A stretch of DNA of 51,606 bases, from contig UQMA01000009.1 of NCBI GenBank assembly GCA_900542055.1, forward strand, positions 1-51,606. Reading direction: 5' to 3'. This stretch comes from an uncultured Azospirillum sp. (GTDB lineage Bacteria > Pseudomonadota > Alphaproteobacteria > RF32 > CAG-239). Under the pieces are notes generated by a model that worked only from the letters and a program-made list of their open reading frames with translations, had not been told where the DNA came from and ran no database searches. A program made the translations under genes and the position numbers. Shown piece after piece: positions 36,430 to 45,078 of the stretch (position 1 is the stretch's first letter; each line of letters opens with the position of its first letter).

Positions 36430-37065
36430 CTAAATTCTTTTATCTTTACTTTGGCAAAAATCAGAAACAGGGCATTTTTCACATTCAGGCTTTTGAGCCT
36501 TGCATATATAACGTCCAAACAATACCAGCCAATGATTAGCATACATCAAATATTTATCGGGTAGCACTTTCAACAAATCTTTTTCAACTTCAAGAGGAGT
36601 TTTTCCCTGACTGAAATCTAATCTGTGAGCAATGCGGAAAACATGCGTGTCAACTGCCATTGTTGGCTGATTATACCATACGTTACGTAAAACATTGGCT
36701 GTTTTTCGCCCTACTCCGGCCAAAGACTCCAAATCTGCTTGTGAAGAAGGAACTTCGCCGTTAAACCTATCGACCAAACTTTGGCTCATATTTATAATGC
36801 TTTTAGCTTTGTTGTTAAACAAGCCTATGGTTTTAATATATTCTTTTAGACCGTCTATTCCTAAATTTAACATTTTTCGCGGCGTATCAGCCACTTTAAA
36901 TAGTTCTTTTGTGGCTTTATTAACGCCCTTATCAGTGCTTTGCGCCGATAAAATAATAGCCACAAGCAAGGTATAGGCATTTGTGTATTCAAGTTCGCTT
37001 TTGGGAGCGGGGTCTTTATCTGCAAAAATTTGCATTATCTGCAAAATTTCAGACTTTTCTTTCAT
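36430..37065 (-). CDS. nth: Endonuclease III, 211 aa
   Basis: This DNA glycosylase/AP lyase acts on oxidised pyrimidines. It has the helix-hairpin-helix LAGVGRKTANVL with the catalytic Lys, the catalytic Asp in AVDTHVFRIA, and a C-terminal [4Fe-4S] loop C-x6-C-x2-C-x5-C (CKAQKPECEKCPVSDFC). Its ATG overlaps the tsaD stop by 4 bases, indicating coupled translation with tsaD. Confidence 0.96.
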   Translation of the reverse strand: MKEKSEILQIMQIFADKDPAPKSELEYTNAYTLLVAIILSAQSTDKGVNKATKELFKVADTPRKMLNLGIDGLKEYIKTIGLFNNKAKSIINMSQSLVDRFNGEVPSSQADLESLAGVGRKTANVLRNVWYNQPTMAVDTHVFRIAHRLDFSQGKTPLEVEKDLLKVLPDKYLMYANHWLVLFGRYICKAQKPECEKCPVSDFCQSKDKRI

Positions 37066-38135
37066 GCTTTAACCCCTCCGGCTCCGGCCGCTTTAGGCGC
37101 ATCGGCATCTAAAGGCCAGCGAGGACGCGGCTTAAAATCCAAATCAGTAACAAAACCTTTTTGAAAACGCTCTAATCCTGCCCAAGCAATCATAACACCG
37201 TTATCTGTGCACAATCTGATAGGCGGCGCAGCAAAAATCAAACCTTTTTCGGCAGCCAGTTTTTCCAATCTTGAACGCAAATATGTATTTGCAGCCACTC
37301 CTCCGGCGACAACTATATTTTTACCTTCAGGATAATTTTGCTTAAAATAATCAGCCGCTTTTGAAAGTTTTCCCAACAAACATTCGCAAGCTGTTTTTTG
37401 AAAACAAGCACAAATATCGGCAATATCTTTTCTAGGTAAAATATTTTCTTCTATTTTTCCATTTCCATACGATTCTATAATTTTACGAACAGCTGTTTTC
37501 AAGCCAGAAAATGACAAATTCAAATCGCCGGAACCTTTTAGCGGATGAGGCAAAGCAAAACGGTTTTCATCTCCTAATGCTGCCATTTTTTCAATCATCG
37601 GCCCTCCTGGGTAGCCGAGTCCCAGCATTTTTGCAACTTTGTCAAAAGCTTCGCCGGCCGCATCATCAATGGTTGTTCCCAAACGTTGATAGCTTCCGGC
37701 GCCTTTAACTATCAAAATCTGACAATGCCCGCCAGAAACCAACAAAAGCAAATAAGGATATGAAACATCATTAGTCAAGCGTGAAACCAGCGCGTGCCCT
37801 TCCAAATGGTTTACCGCAACAAAAGGCTTATCAAGAGCCAAAGCCAAAGCTTTAGCAGCCATAACTCCCACCGCTACGCCACCGATTAACCCCGGTCCGG
37901 CCGCGGCGGCAACCGCGTCGATAGAATTCATATCTATTTTGGCACGTTGAAATGTCTGGTGAATAATATCATCTATATGATCAAGATGCGAGCGAGCGGC
38001 GATTTCCGGAACCACACCGCCAAACATTTTATGTTCTTCTTGCGAAAGTACAACTTCCGACAATATTTCGCGCTTTTCATTAACCAGCGCCGCAGCAGTT
38101 TCATCACAGCTGCTTTCTATTCCCAAAACTATCAT
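37062..38135 (-). CDS. tsaD: tRNA N6-threonylcarbamoyltransferase TsaD, 357 aa
   Basis: TsaD is the catalytic subunit for t6A37 synthesis on ANN-decoding tRNAs. The ASKHA-fold signatures are LGIESSCDETAAALV at the start, the metal-binding HLEGH motif, LLVSGGHCQI, TIDDAAGEAFDKVAKMLGLGYPGGP and VVAGGVAANTYLR. The length is typical. In many alphaproteobacteria this gene sits beside hemC/hemD and a mitofilin-like gene. Here the hem genes are absent but a mitofilin-like gene diverges from it 81 bases away. Confidence 0.97.
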   Translation of the reverse strand: MIVLGIESSCDETAAALVNEKREILSEVVLSQEEHKMFGGVVPEIAARSHLDHIDDIIHQTFQRAKIDMNSIDAVAAAAGPGLIGGVAVGVMAAKALALALDKPFVAVNHLEGHALVSRLTNDVSYPYLLLLVSGGHCQILIVKGAGSYQRLGTTIDDAAGEAFDKVAKMLGLGYPGGPMIEKMAALGDENRFALPHPLKGSGDLNLSFSGLKTAVRKIIESYGNGKIEENILPRKDIADICACFQKTACECLLGKLSKAADYFKQNYPEGKNIVVAGGVAANTYLRSRLEKLAAEKGLIFAAPPIRLCTDNGVMIAWAGLERFQKGFVTDLDFKPRPRWPLDADAPKAAGAGGVKA

Positions 38136-38216
38136 ATTTTTGTCTTTTGATAAAATTTTAACTATTGTGAGTTGATAATATAACTCATTAAAATTTTTTT
38201 TACAAAGGAAAATACA

Positions 38217-39161
38217 ATGGTGAAAAACAAATCCTATTCAGCTGCCAATATCCTTAAATTTATAGGTATAACATTGAAAACAGCCGAGTTTGCCGCTGTT
38301 TTGGCTATTATGGGATTTGCCGTTTTTTTATGGCGTAACCCGCAGACTGTCGCGTCATGGCTTAATATTGCGCCGGTAAAGCCGCAGCCTGAAAATACTT
38401 ATGTTATCGATAATATCAACCGCAAAATAGAAAGTCTGAACTTAAACATAAGAAATGAAAGTGAAAAAATTGACCTTATCAACCGTCAGTTTGGTTATTT
38501 TGACAAGTCAAAAGCCGATAATAACCAAATAATTACACTCAATGATAAAATAGACGCTTTGCAAAGTCAGGCCTCAAAATTGGCAAAAGCTTCTAATTCA
38601 GGAGCTTTGATATTAACATCTGCCATGCTTATAAGAGATAATGTTTCACGTGGAATAACCTGCCAAAGAGAAGCTGAAGCCCTTAAAATACTTGCGGCAA
38701 ACACCGAAAGCATGAACATAGACGTTGAATTTGTCGCAAACCATTGCAACCTTAACTTTATGTCAGCCAATTCTATTACAAACAGTTATGGAAAAATTTT
38801 TAAGGAAATAAAAACATCTTTAGAACCCAAACCTGAAACCATAGATTGGAAACAACGCTTACTATCTAAAATTGGAGAATATATAAAAATTTCACAGACA
38901 AACCAAACTGATACAAAAGAATTCAACCAACTGGCAGTGCTGACCGAAATAAAAAAACTGGTAGACAACGGTGATTTGGCAGCCGCAGCAGCTGAGTTTG
39001 ACAAACCGGAAAACAGTATTCTTATCCAGCAGCACGAACAACTTGAAAAATGGTATATGCAAACCAAAAACCAGCTTGAATTTTATAAATCACTATCCAA
39101 TATTATATCAGAATCATTATTGATAATGAAAGTGGAAGACGCTCAACATGACAGACAATAG
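38217..39161 (+). CDS. Candidate Mic60/mitofilin-like inner-membrane protein, 314 aa
   Basis: An N-terminal TM helix (about residues 20-42) is followed by a coiled coil (about 60-125) and a helical C-terminal domain. The pattern LILTSAMLIRDNVSRG..CQREAEALKILA and, near the end, LVDNGDLAAAAAEFD..ENSILIQQHEQLEKWYMQTKNQ resembles the COG4223/alphaproteobacterial mitofilin C-terminus as I recall it. In related genomes that gene lies in the tsaD-hemC-hemD-hemY neighbourhood, and here it is next to tsaD. Mic60 homologues bend the inner membrane and tether it to the outer membrane. The assignment rests on architecture, weak motif likeness and synteny. The next gene overlaps its end by 14 bases. Confidence 0.55.
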   Translation: MVKNKSYSAANILKFIGITLKTAEFAAVLAIMGFAVFLWRNPQTVASWLNIAPVKPQPENTYVIDNINRKIESLNLNIRNESEKIDLINRQFGYFDKSKADNNQIITLNDKIDALQSQASKLAKASNSGALILTSAMLIRDNVSRGITCQREAEALKILAANTESMNIDVEFVANHCNLNFMSANSITNSYGKIFKEIKTSLEPKPETIDWKQRLLSKIGEYIKISQTNQTDTKEFNQLAVLTEIKKLVDNGDLAAAAAEFDKPENSILIQQHEQLEKWYMQTKNQLEFYKSLSNIISESLLIMKVEDAQHDRQ

Positions 39162-40548
39162 CTTGAAAAAAAAATGGAATAATATTTTTGCCAAAGCTCC
39201 GAAAACACTGGATAAAATGGCAAAAATAAATCGTATTGCCAGTGCTTTTAACACTTGTATCGATTCCGTGGTAAAAATCTCCGGAGAAGAGCTTTTCAAA
39301 TTAATAAAATCAGAAAAGCTATCGCTGAAAGAACTTACCGAAATAAAACATAAGTCCATTGATTCTGCTTCTGATTTGCTTAAAGGCGTGTTTAACTGCT
39401 TTCGTTACGGAATTGCCGAAGAATGGACAGCCGAAGATAAAAGCGTTTTTGACTGGATGCTGAACAATCTTGGCACAAAAAAAATGCAAATCGGCGGACA
39501 GGCTGGAATTATTGCAAATACAATGTCTTTAACAGGTATAAAACAGGTTATTGTACACAGTAATGCCCTAAGCGATTTACAGGCTTCACAATTTTTCAAA
39601 CGAGATAACTTGCTGTCCTTTGATAAAGACGGAAAATTAAATCCGGCTTTCAGTATAAACCGCGACAGTAACACATCTATTCACTGGATTGTAGAATTTG
39701 ATAAAAACGATAAAATAACTTTGGACGGTAAAGATTTTATATGTCCGAAATCCAATCGTTTTATAGCAACTTATGATCCCCCTTTGTTTGATTTTGTGAT
39801 TGATGAAAATTTTATGAAATACACCAATTCAAACAAAGTAGATTATTTTGTGCTTTCAGGATATCAGGCTCTGAGTTCACATAACCACGGCGTTAAACAC
39901 GTAAAAGACAGTATTGCTATCGTCAAAAGCTGGAAAAAAGCCAGTCCTAAATCTATTGTACATCTGGAAATAGCTTCAACACAAGATACAAAAGTCAGAC
40001 ACGCCGTTGCTAAATATTTGGCTCCTTATGCCGATTCTATCGGTGTAAACGAGCGTGAAACCATGGATATTCTTGAGGTCATCAATCAAAAAAAATTGCT
40101 TGAAACCTGCCGAAAAGAACCGTCAGCCGTTAACTTATTCAAAGCAATTATGGCCATAAAGAACAAACTTAAATATCCGCGCATTCAATTGCACATGTTT
40201 GGATTATATATAACCATTCAAAACAAAAACTTTCCGATTAAACCTTTAGCAAACAGAAACGGTATGGTGTTAGCGGCCACTGCAGCAGCATCAAAAGCTT
40301 ATGTTGGAAAATTATCCGAAACATCAGATATATTAGAAGCTTACGGACAGCCTGTTTCAGATATAGGATTAAGTGAGCTTGAAAAACTTTCTAATTATCT
40401 TAAACAGCCGGATTTACTAAGCAAAGGTATAGCTTACCACAAAGATTTTGACATTATAACAGTTCCGACCATATTAATTGAAAAACCAAAAACTCTTGTT
40501 GGTATGGGAGATACTATCTCAGCTTTTTCAATTGTCGGTGCCCGTTGA
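39148..40548 (+). CDS. ADP-dependent phosphofructokinase/glucokinase family protein, 466 aa
   Basis: The protein matches the ADP-specific sugar kinase family (ribokinase-like fold). It has NTCIDSVVKI near residue 35 (sugar-binding strand), GGQAGIIANT near 117, a VDYFVLSGYQAL region, HLEIAST, a GVNERE segment (metal-binding NxxE-like) and the C-terminal GMGDTISAF with catalytic Asp at about 455. About 450-470 residues is the normal family length. Such enzymes use ADP rather than ATP to phosphorylate glucose or fructose-6-phosphate; which sugar applies cannot be read here. It starts inside the preceding mitofilin-like gene and overlaps the convergent dnaQ end by 21 bases. Confidence 0.85.
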   Translation: MTDNSLKKKWNNIFAKAPKTLDKMAKINRIASAFNTCIDSVVKISGEELFKLIKSEKLSLKELTEIKHKSIDSASDLLKGVFNCFRYGIAEEWTAEDKSVFDWMLNNLGTKKMQIGGQAGIIANTMSLTGIKQVIVHSNALSDLQASQFFKRDNLLSFDKDGKLNPAFSINRDSNTSIHWIVEFDKNDKITLDGKDFICPKSNRFIATYDPPLFDFVIDENFMKYTNSNKVDYFVLSGYQALSSHNHGVKHVKDSIAIVKSWKKASPKSIVHLEIASTQDTKVRHAVAKYLAPYADSIGVNERETMDILEVINQKKLLETCRKEPSAVNLFKAIMAIKNKLKYPRIQLHMFGLYITIQNKNFPIKPLANRNGMVLAATAAASKAYVGKLSETSDILEAYGQPVSDIGLSELEKLSNYLKQPDLLSKGIAYHKDFDIITVPTILIEKPKTLVGMGDTISAFSIVGAR

Positions 40549-41244
40549 TTCGTCTGAAAGCCAAATAGAACTTTTTACTTTTGCTTCCAAAAATTCTCTG
40601 TGTGCTTTTTCTTCTTCTTCGCTTAATGCAAAAATGCGCGGTTGATGAAAAGTACGGCCGCTGAAATCAACAAAATTTTGAGTTTGATGTTTTTCTTTAA
40701 CCGCTGTATTTCCAAGCATAGAAGGTTCATCACCGCCTAATAACTCAAGATAAACCTGAGCCAACAAATCGGCATCAAGCAAAGCTCCGTGTAAAGTACG
40801 GCTGCTGTTATCAACGCCGAAACGTTTACATAAAGCATCCAAATTGTTTTTTGCTCCGGGGAACATTTTGCGGGCTATTTCCAAAGTATCAATAACTCTG
40901 TCAAAAGAGTATTCTTCACGGCCGATTTTTTTGAGTTCATAATTGATAAAATTCATATCAAATGTAGCGTTATGCGCCACTAATATACCGTCATCACCGA
41001 CAAATTCGATAAAATCAGCCGCTATATCCGCAAAAACCGGATAATCTTTTAAAAATTCTTCAGTTAAGCCGTGAACCGCTACAACTTCTTCCGGAACATC
41101 GCGCTCAGGATTGATGTATTGATGATAAGTCTTTCCTGTAGGCAAATGGTTAATTAATTCAACAGCTCCGATTTCAACCAAACGATCGCCTTTTTCAGGT
41201 GAAAGTCCGGTTGTTTCAGTATCAAACACAATCTCTCTAACCAT
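40528..41244 (-). CDS. dnaQ: DNA polymerase III epsilon subunit, 238 aa
   Basis: This is the 3'-5' proofreading exonuclease of the replicative polymerase. DEDDh motifs: FDTETTGL (Exo I) at the N-terminus, AHNATFDMNF (Exo II) and HGALLDADLLA (Exo III, His and Asp). A C-terminal tail would contact the alpha subunit. coaE ends 2 bases upstream. The coaE-dnaQ pair facing away from the origin is classic for alphaproteobacteria. Confidence 0.95.
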   Translation of the reverse strand: MVREIVFDTETTGLSPEKGDRLVEIGAVELINHLPTGKTYHQYINPERDVPEEVVAVHGLTEEFLKDYPVFADIAADFIEFVGDDGILVAHNATFDMNFINYELKKIGREEYSFDRVIDTLEIARKMFPGAKNNLDALCKRFGVDNSSRTLHGALLDADLLAQVYLELLGGDEPSMLGNTAVKEKHQTQNFVDFSGRTFHQPRIFALSEEEEKAHREFLEAKVKSSIWLSDESTGTDN

Positions 41245-41246
41245 TT

Positions 41247-41831
41247 TTACAATCCCTTAACATAATCAATCATCATTAAAACATCTAATTCCAACAAGTT
41301 AAAAGCCTTATCGGTATTAATTACTAAATCGGCTTTTTCTTTCTTCAGTTCATTACTCATTTGGACACTGTTGATTTTATCAAAATCGTCGGCTTGCACT
41401 TTATCGCGAAACATAACTCTTTTTTTCTGAATTTCGTAATCAACATCAGCGACAACAACAAGATCGCAATACTTATCCCATCCCATTTCATAAAGAAGCG
41501 CAACATCTACAAAAAAGCAATCATCATAACGGCTGTTTAGCTTTATTACTGATTTAAGATATTTTTTCAAAAAAGGATGAGTTAAACTTTCAAGTTTTTT
41601 AAGCTCTGAAGAATTATTAAAAACCAAATTACGCAAACTTCTTTTATTTACACAGCCGTTTTCCATAACCGAAGGAAAATTTTGCGCAATAGTCGCTATA
41701 AAAGATTTTTGAAAATACATCCTGCGAACCCAAGCATCGACATCAAAAACACAAAAGCCGTGTTTTCGTATAATCTTTGCTATAGTGGTTTTTCCGCACC
41801 CGATAGAACCTGTTATTGCTATAAGTTTCAT
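41247..41831 (-). CDS. coaE: Dephospho-CoA kinase, 194 aa
   Basis: CoaE catalyses the last step of coenzyme A synthesis. The N-terminus is MKLIAITGSIGCGKTT with a clear P-loop, followed by DVDAWVRR (CoA-site Asp) and the typical VDVALLYEMGWDKYCDLVVVV-like stretch. I use the ATG at 41831; the reading frame extends four codons upstream only through TTG/ATA codons. The promoter must lie inside the putative origin, so DnaA binding there could affect it. Confidence 0.93.
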   Translation of the reverse strand: MKLIAITGSIGCGKTTIAKIIRKHGFCVFDVDAWVRRMYFQKSFIATIAQNFPSVMENGCVNKRSLRNLVFNNSSELKKLESLTHPFLKKYLKSVIKLNSRYDDCFFVDVALLYEMGWDKYCDLVVVADVDYEIQKKRVMFRDKVQADDFDKINSVQMSNELKKEKADLVINTDKAFNLLELDVLMMIDYVKGL

Positions 41832-41847
41832 TTTTATCAACAACCCC

Positions 41848-41856
41848 TGTGTATAA
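41848..41856 (-). promoter_or_regulatory. DnaA box (TTATACACA, minus strand)
   Basis: TGTGTATAA on the plus strand is the reverse complement of TTATACACA, which fits the TTATNCACA consensus. Confidence 0.65.
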
Positions 41857-42106
41857 AACAGCTTTTAAGCACATATACGCCAAATTATGCAGATAATGAC
41901 ATTTTTGTGCGAAAAGATAATAACAGGTTGATAACTTTTGTAAACACATTTGCTTTATCTTAATAACTTAAAAAATTAACTATTCGTTAAAAAATATGTT
42001 TACAAATATGACTCGCCTGTTTGTAAGGAATTTAATTTTTATTAATAAATTGTTAACCATCTTATTAACAAATTGTTAACATCTGTATAACTTTTAGTAT
42101 AAAAAA

Positions 42107-42115
42107 TTATCCACA
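42107..42115 (+). promoter_or_regulatory. Perfect DnaA box (TTATCCACA)
   Basis: An exact match to the high-affinity DnaA consensus, 27 bases after the second AAATTGTTAAC repeat and within an AT-rich stretch. Confidence 0.8.
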
Positions 42116-42204
42116 CAAGATACAGGTATCTACAATTTACAAAAACATTTTAAATATTATATTTGGGTCGCAAAGCTGTTGAAAACTCTTGCCATAAACA
42201 AATA

Positions 42205-42233
42205 TTGACTTTTCTTTGCAAAAGATATATCAA
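42205..42233 (+). promoter_or_regulatory. Probable promoter for rho
   Basis: TTGACT (42205-42210), 17 bases and TATCAA (42228-42233). The leader of about 60 bases is AT-rich. Confidence 0.5.
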
Positions 42234-42299
42234 GAAATCGTTATGAAATTCATAATATCTTTTATATTTCCTCATATTTTCTAATTACAACGGACAATC

Positions 42300-43553
42300 A
42301 TGCATTTAAAAGAATTAAAACAAAAATCTCCGGCAGCACTTTTAGCTGAGGCTGAAGCACTGGGTATTGAAGACGCTTCTTCTATGCGTAAACAGGATCT
42401 GATGTTTTCTATTTTAAAGAAAGTGGCGTCAGATGACAATATTATATATGGCGATGGTACTATTGAAGTTATGCAGGACGGTTTCGGTTTTTTACGTTCC
42501 GCTCAGTCTAACTATTTAGCTGGTCCTGATGATATTTATGTTTCGCCTGCACAAGTAAAAAAATTCGGCTTGCGAACAGGAGATACAATTGAAGGTGAAA
42601 TTCGCGCTCCTAAAGATAATGAACGTTATTTTGCTTTAACAAAAATTAACCGTATCAATTTTGATGATCCTGAAAAATCAAAATTAAGAATCAATTTTGA
42701 CAATTTGACTCCGCTTTATCCTACTGAAAAACTTGATTTTGATATAATTTGCGGAGATAAAGACTATACAACCAGAATTATTGATTTGGTTGCTCCTCAA
42801 GGAAAAGGACAGCGCGGCTTGATTGTTGCGCCGCCGCGTACAGGTAAAACGGTTATGCTGCAGAATATTGCACATGCCATTTCAACCAATCATCCTGAGA
42901 TATATTTGATGGTGCTGCTTATTGATGAACGTCCGGAAGAAGTTACGGATATGACGCGTTCGGTAAAAGGCGAGGTTATCTCATCAACTTTTGATGAACC
43001 GGCTACACGACATGTTCAAGTTGCTGAAATGGTAATAGAAAAAGCAAAACGATTGGTTGAGAATAAAAAAGATGTTGTGATTTTGTTGGATTCTATTACT
43101 CGTTTGGGCCGTGCTTATAATACGGTGATTCCATCTTCAGGAAAAGTTTTGACCGGAGGTGTTGATGCTAACGCTCTTCAGCGTCCAAAACGTATATTGG
43201 GTGCTGCCCGCAATGTTGAAGAAGGCGGATCTTTAACAATTATAGCGACAGCTTTGATTGATACAGGATCACGTATGGATGAAGTTATCTTTGAAGAATT
43301 TAAAGGAACCGGCAATTCAGAAATTATTCTTGATAGAAAATTAACTGATAAACGTTTGTTCCCGACGATTGATATAACCCGTTCCGGTACCAGAAAAGAA
43401 GAAATGCTGGTTGATAAAGCCACGTTAACCAAAATGTGGGTTTTACGCCGCGTTTTAATGCAGATGGGAATGACGGACGGTATGGAATTTTTGTTGGATA
43501 AACTGAAGCAAAGCAAAGATAACAAAGATTTCTTCAATAATATGAATTCATAG
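42300..43553 (+). CDS. rho: Transcription termination factor Rho, 417 aa
   Basis: Rho is a hexameric RNA-dependent ATPase that terminates transcripts. It starts MHLKELKQKSPAALLAEAEALG (Rho N domain), then has the cold-shock-like RNA-binding fold (GDGTIEVMQDGFGFLRS...YVS..Q...FGLRTGD), and an ATPase core with Walker A (APPRTGKTVM), Walker B (VVILLDSITRLGRAYN), the Q-loop/R-loop region and GGVDANALQRPKR. The length is typical. Being next to the origin on the leading strand is usual in alphaproteobacteria. Confidence 0.97.
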   Translation: MHLKELKQKSPAALLAEAEALGIEDASSMRKQDLMFSILKKVASDDNIIYGDGTIEVMQDGFGFLRSAQSNYLAGPDDIYVSPAQVKKFGLRTGDTIEGEIRAPKDNERYFALTKINRINFDDPEKSKLRINFDNLTPLYPTEKLDFDIICGDKDYTTRIIDLVAPQGKGQRGLIVAPPRTGKTVMLQNIAHAISTNHPEIYLMVLLIDERPEEVTDMTRSVKGEVISSTFDEPATRHVQVAEMVIEKAKRLVENKKDVVILLDSITRLGRAYNTVIPSSGKVLTGGVDANALQRPKRILGAARNVEEGGSLTIIATALIDTGSRMDEVIFEEFKGTGNSEIILDRKLTDKRLFPTIDITRSGTRKEEMLVDKATLTKMWVLRRVLMQMGMTDGMEFLLDKLKQSKDNKDFFNNMNS

Positions 43554-43554
43554 C

Positions 43555-43589
43555 AAAAACCCCTTTATCAAATTGATAAAGGGGTTTTT
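43555..43589. terminator. Bidirectional terminator between rho and the 43591 gene
   Basis: A 13-bp stem (43558-43570 with 43574-43586, loop AAT) has an A-run before it and a T-run after it, suiting both convergent genes. Confidence 0.9.
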
Positions 43590-43590
43590 G

Positions 43591-44337
43591 TTAATTGTTT
43601 TTGATTTCAATTTTTTCTGGAGTATTCAGAGTTCCTCCCAACATACAGCCTCCAAAAACTTTAATTTGAGTTTTAGAGCTTATGTTTCTTATTTCAGGAT
43701 GTCGGATAGGATCAATAGCGAAAGTTCCTTTAGAGCAGCGAACTATGTAATATGTATCGCCGCGGTAGTTTTCACGCCACCAATCTTTAACTTTTACAAA
43801 CGGTGTTCTTTCAAATAAAGCATCTTCGAATTTAGCATTTTCTTCTACTCCGTTTATGCAAAAGATGATTATAAATAAAAATACAACACCTATACCGCCG
43901 TTCCAATTACTATCTACAACTTCTCCATCGGCATCTCGAAGTTTGAGCAGAGCTGAAATTTTCGGTATAAAAACAAAAATTAAAGAGCAAAGGAAAATTG
44001 CTATCAACAATCCGATTGAATGAACCTTAATCACGTTAGTTAAAGTGAAAAGAGAACTTGAAATCATAAACACACTCAGTATTATTCCAGCCCATCCGCC
44101 TCTTACCGATGTTGACATAATCATAACATTGGCAGCTTTGAGGCTGATAAAAATGATGAGGGCCGCAATGATACCCAATACCTTTATGGTGGTTGTTGCA
44201 GAAATAAAAATTAAAGCGGTAGCAGCTGCAATAATTCCGATAAGAAAAAATACAGCATTACCGATTTTTTTCCACGAAAACCACTCGCTGATTTGAAATC
44301 CTTTCAAAGCAGCAATTACATTTTTTAATGTCTCCAT
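43591..44337 (-). CDS. Multi-pass membrane protein of unknown function, 248 aa
   Basis: Unrecognised. After a short amphipathic N-terminus there are about six hydrophobic helices (residues about 20-150), many rich in Ile/Val/Ala, including a final one near 155-170. A C-terminal soluble tail of about 75 residues follows with DWWRENYRGDTYYIVRCSKGTFAIDP and GGCMLGG. The start is uncertain: no Shine-Dalgarno sequence is visible before the ATG at 44337 (METLKNV), and an alternative TTG start lies 13 codons upstream. It may be leaderless. No operon partners: the next gene upstream ends 36 bases beyond the alternative start. Confidence 0.55.
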   Translation of the reverse strand: METLKNVIAALKGFQISEWFSWKKIGNAVFFLIGIIAAATALIFISATTTIKVLGIIAALIIFISLKAANVMIMSTSVRGGWAGIILSVFMISSSLFTLTNVIKVHSIGLLIAIFLCSLIFVFIPKISALLKLRDADGEVVDSNWNGGIGVVFLFIIIFCINGVEENAKFEDALFERTPFVKVKDWWRENYRGDTYYIVRCSKGTFAIDPIRHPEIRNISSKTQIKVFGGCMLGGTLNTPEKIEIKNN

Positions 44338-44412
44338 ATTAATAATATAATTAGTGAATAATAAAAAATTAGACAAAAAATAGCATTTTTTTTATTGAAA
44401 GTAAATTGAAAT

Positions 44413-45078
44413 TTATTTGTTTTTATCTAAAAATTTTTCGATTTCACTCATTTTAAAAAATATGTTTTTAATTCCCAAAGATTTAACTTTTTCTATATAG
44501 CTTTCATTATTGTTCATTTCACAGCCCAAGAAAGCTATAACAGTCATGCCTGCTTTTAATCCGGCCGTCATACCGGCTAAAGAATCTTCTATTACAAAAC
44601 AATCAGTTGGATTGTATTTCATTTTTTTTGCTGCCAACAAAAACAAATCCGGTTCAGGTTTTCCTTTTTCTACCATGTCCGCTGTAAAAATATTTTGCTG
44701 AGGAAAAATATTTTCAATACCGACCGCTTTAATTTTCAGCATTGTTTTGTCAAAAATTCCTCCCGTTGCGATACATTGGTCAAAGTTTTTATTATTAAAT
44801 ATATCTATTACACCTTCGGTGGCTTTCAATCCTTGTTTCAGCTTTTCAACATCGCGTTTAAGAGCTTCATCCCAAAAGTCATCATTGGTTATTATGTTTA
44901 TCTTTTTTAGGTTTTCGCGTTTAGTTTTATCGCTCATTCCGCCCATATGCTTATTGGCAGTGTCAAAATCCCAATTTAGTCCGAATTTTTGATTAATCAT
45001 TTCCTGTCTGGTTTCAAGCCAAAGTTTTTCACTGTCGGCAATCACTCCGTCAAAATCCCAAATTATTAATTTTTTCAT
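44413..45078 (-). CDS. HAD-superfamily phosphatase (beta-PGM/Gph-like), 221 aa
   Basis: All four HAD motifs are visible: DFDGVIADS (motif I, Asp 9 and 11), ATGG (II), KGKPEPDLF (III Lys) and VIEDSLAGMTAGLKAGM (IV). A helical C1 cap lies between about 15 and 85 (ETRQEMINQKFG...). The architecture is that of beta-phosphoglucomutase/phosphoglycolate phosphatase relatives. The catalytic mechanism uses an Asp nucleophile and Mg2+; the physiological substrate cannot be told. Confidence 0.85.
   Translation of the reverse strand: MKKLIIWDFDGVIADSEKLWLETRQEMINQKFGLNWDFDTANKHMGGMSDKTKRENLKKINIITNDDFWDEALKRDVEKLKQGLKATEGVIDIFNNKNFDQCIATGGIFDKTMLKIKAVGIENIFPQQNIFTADMVEKGKPEPDLFLLAAKKMKYNPTDCFVIEDSLAGMTAGLKAGMTVIAFLGCEMNNNESYIEKVKSLGIKNIFFKMSEIEKFLDKNK

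Larger units (their letters stand above)
41832..42299. other. Putative chromosomal origin of replication (oriC)
   Basis: This 468-base gap has no gene and is very AT-rich. It contains a perfect DnaA box, a second consensus-type box, near-boxes at 41834-41842 (TTATCAACA) and 41926-41934 (inverted TTATCAACC), and a direct repeat AAATTGTTAAC at 42047-42057 and 42070-42080. It also has CtrA-like sites: TTAA-N7-TTAA at 41976-41990 and TTAACCAT at 42053-42060. The flanks, coaE-dnaQ leaving one side and rho plus mnmE/mnmG on the other, match the origin neighbourhood in Caulobacter, Rickettsia and relatives. By eye the plus strand becomes richer in G and T after this gap. Confidence 0.65.

Noticed and set aside
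44747..44992. Plus-strand reading frames opposite the HAD phosphatase
   Set aside because: Antisense shadows of a gene with all four HAD motifs; no start signals.
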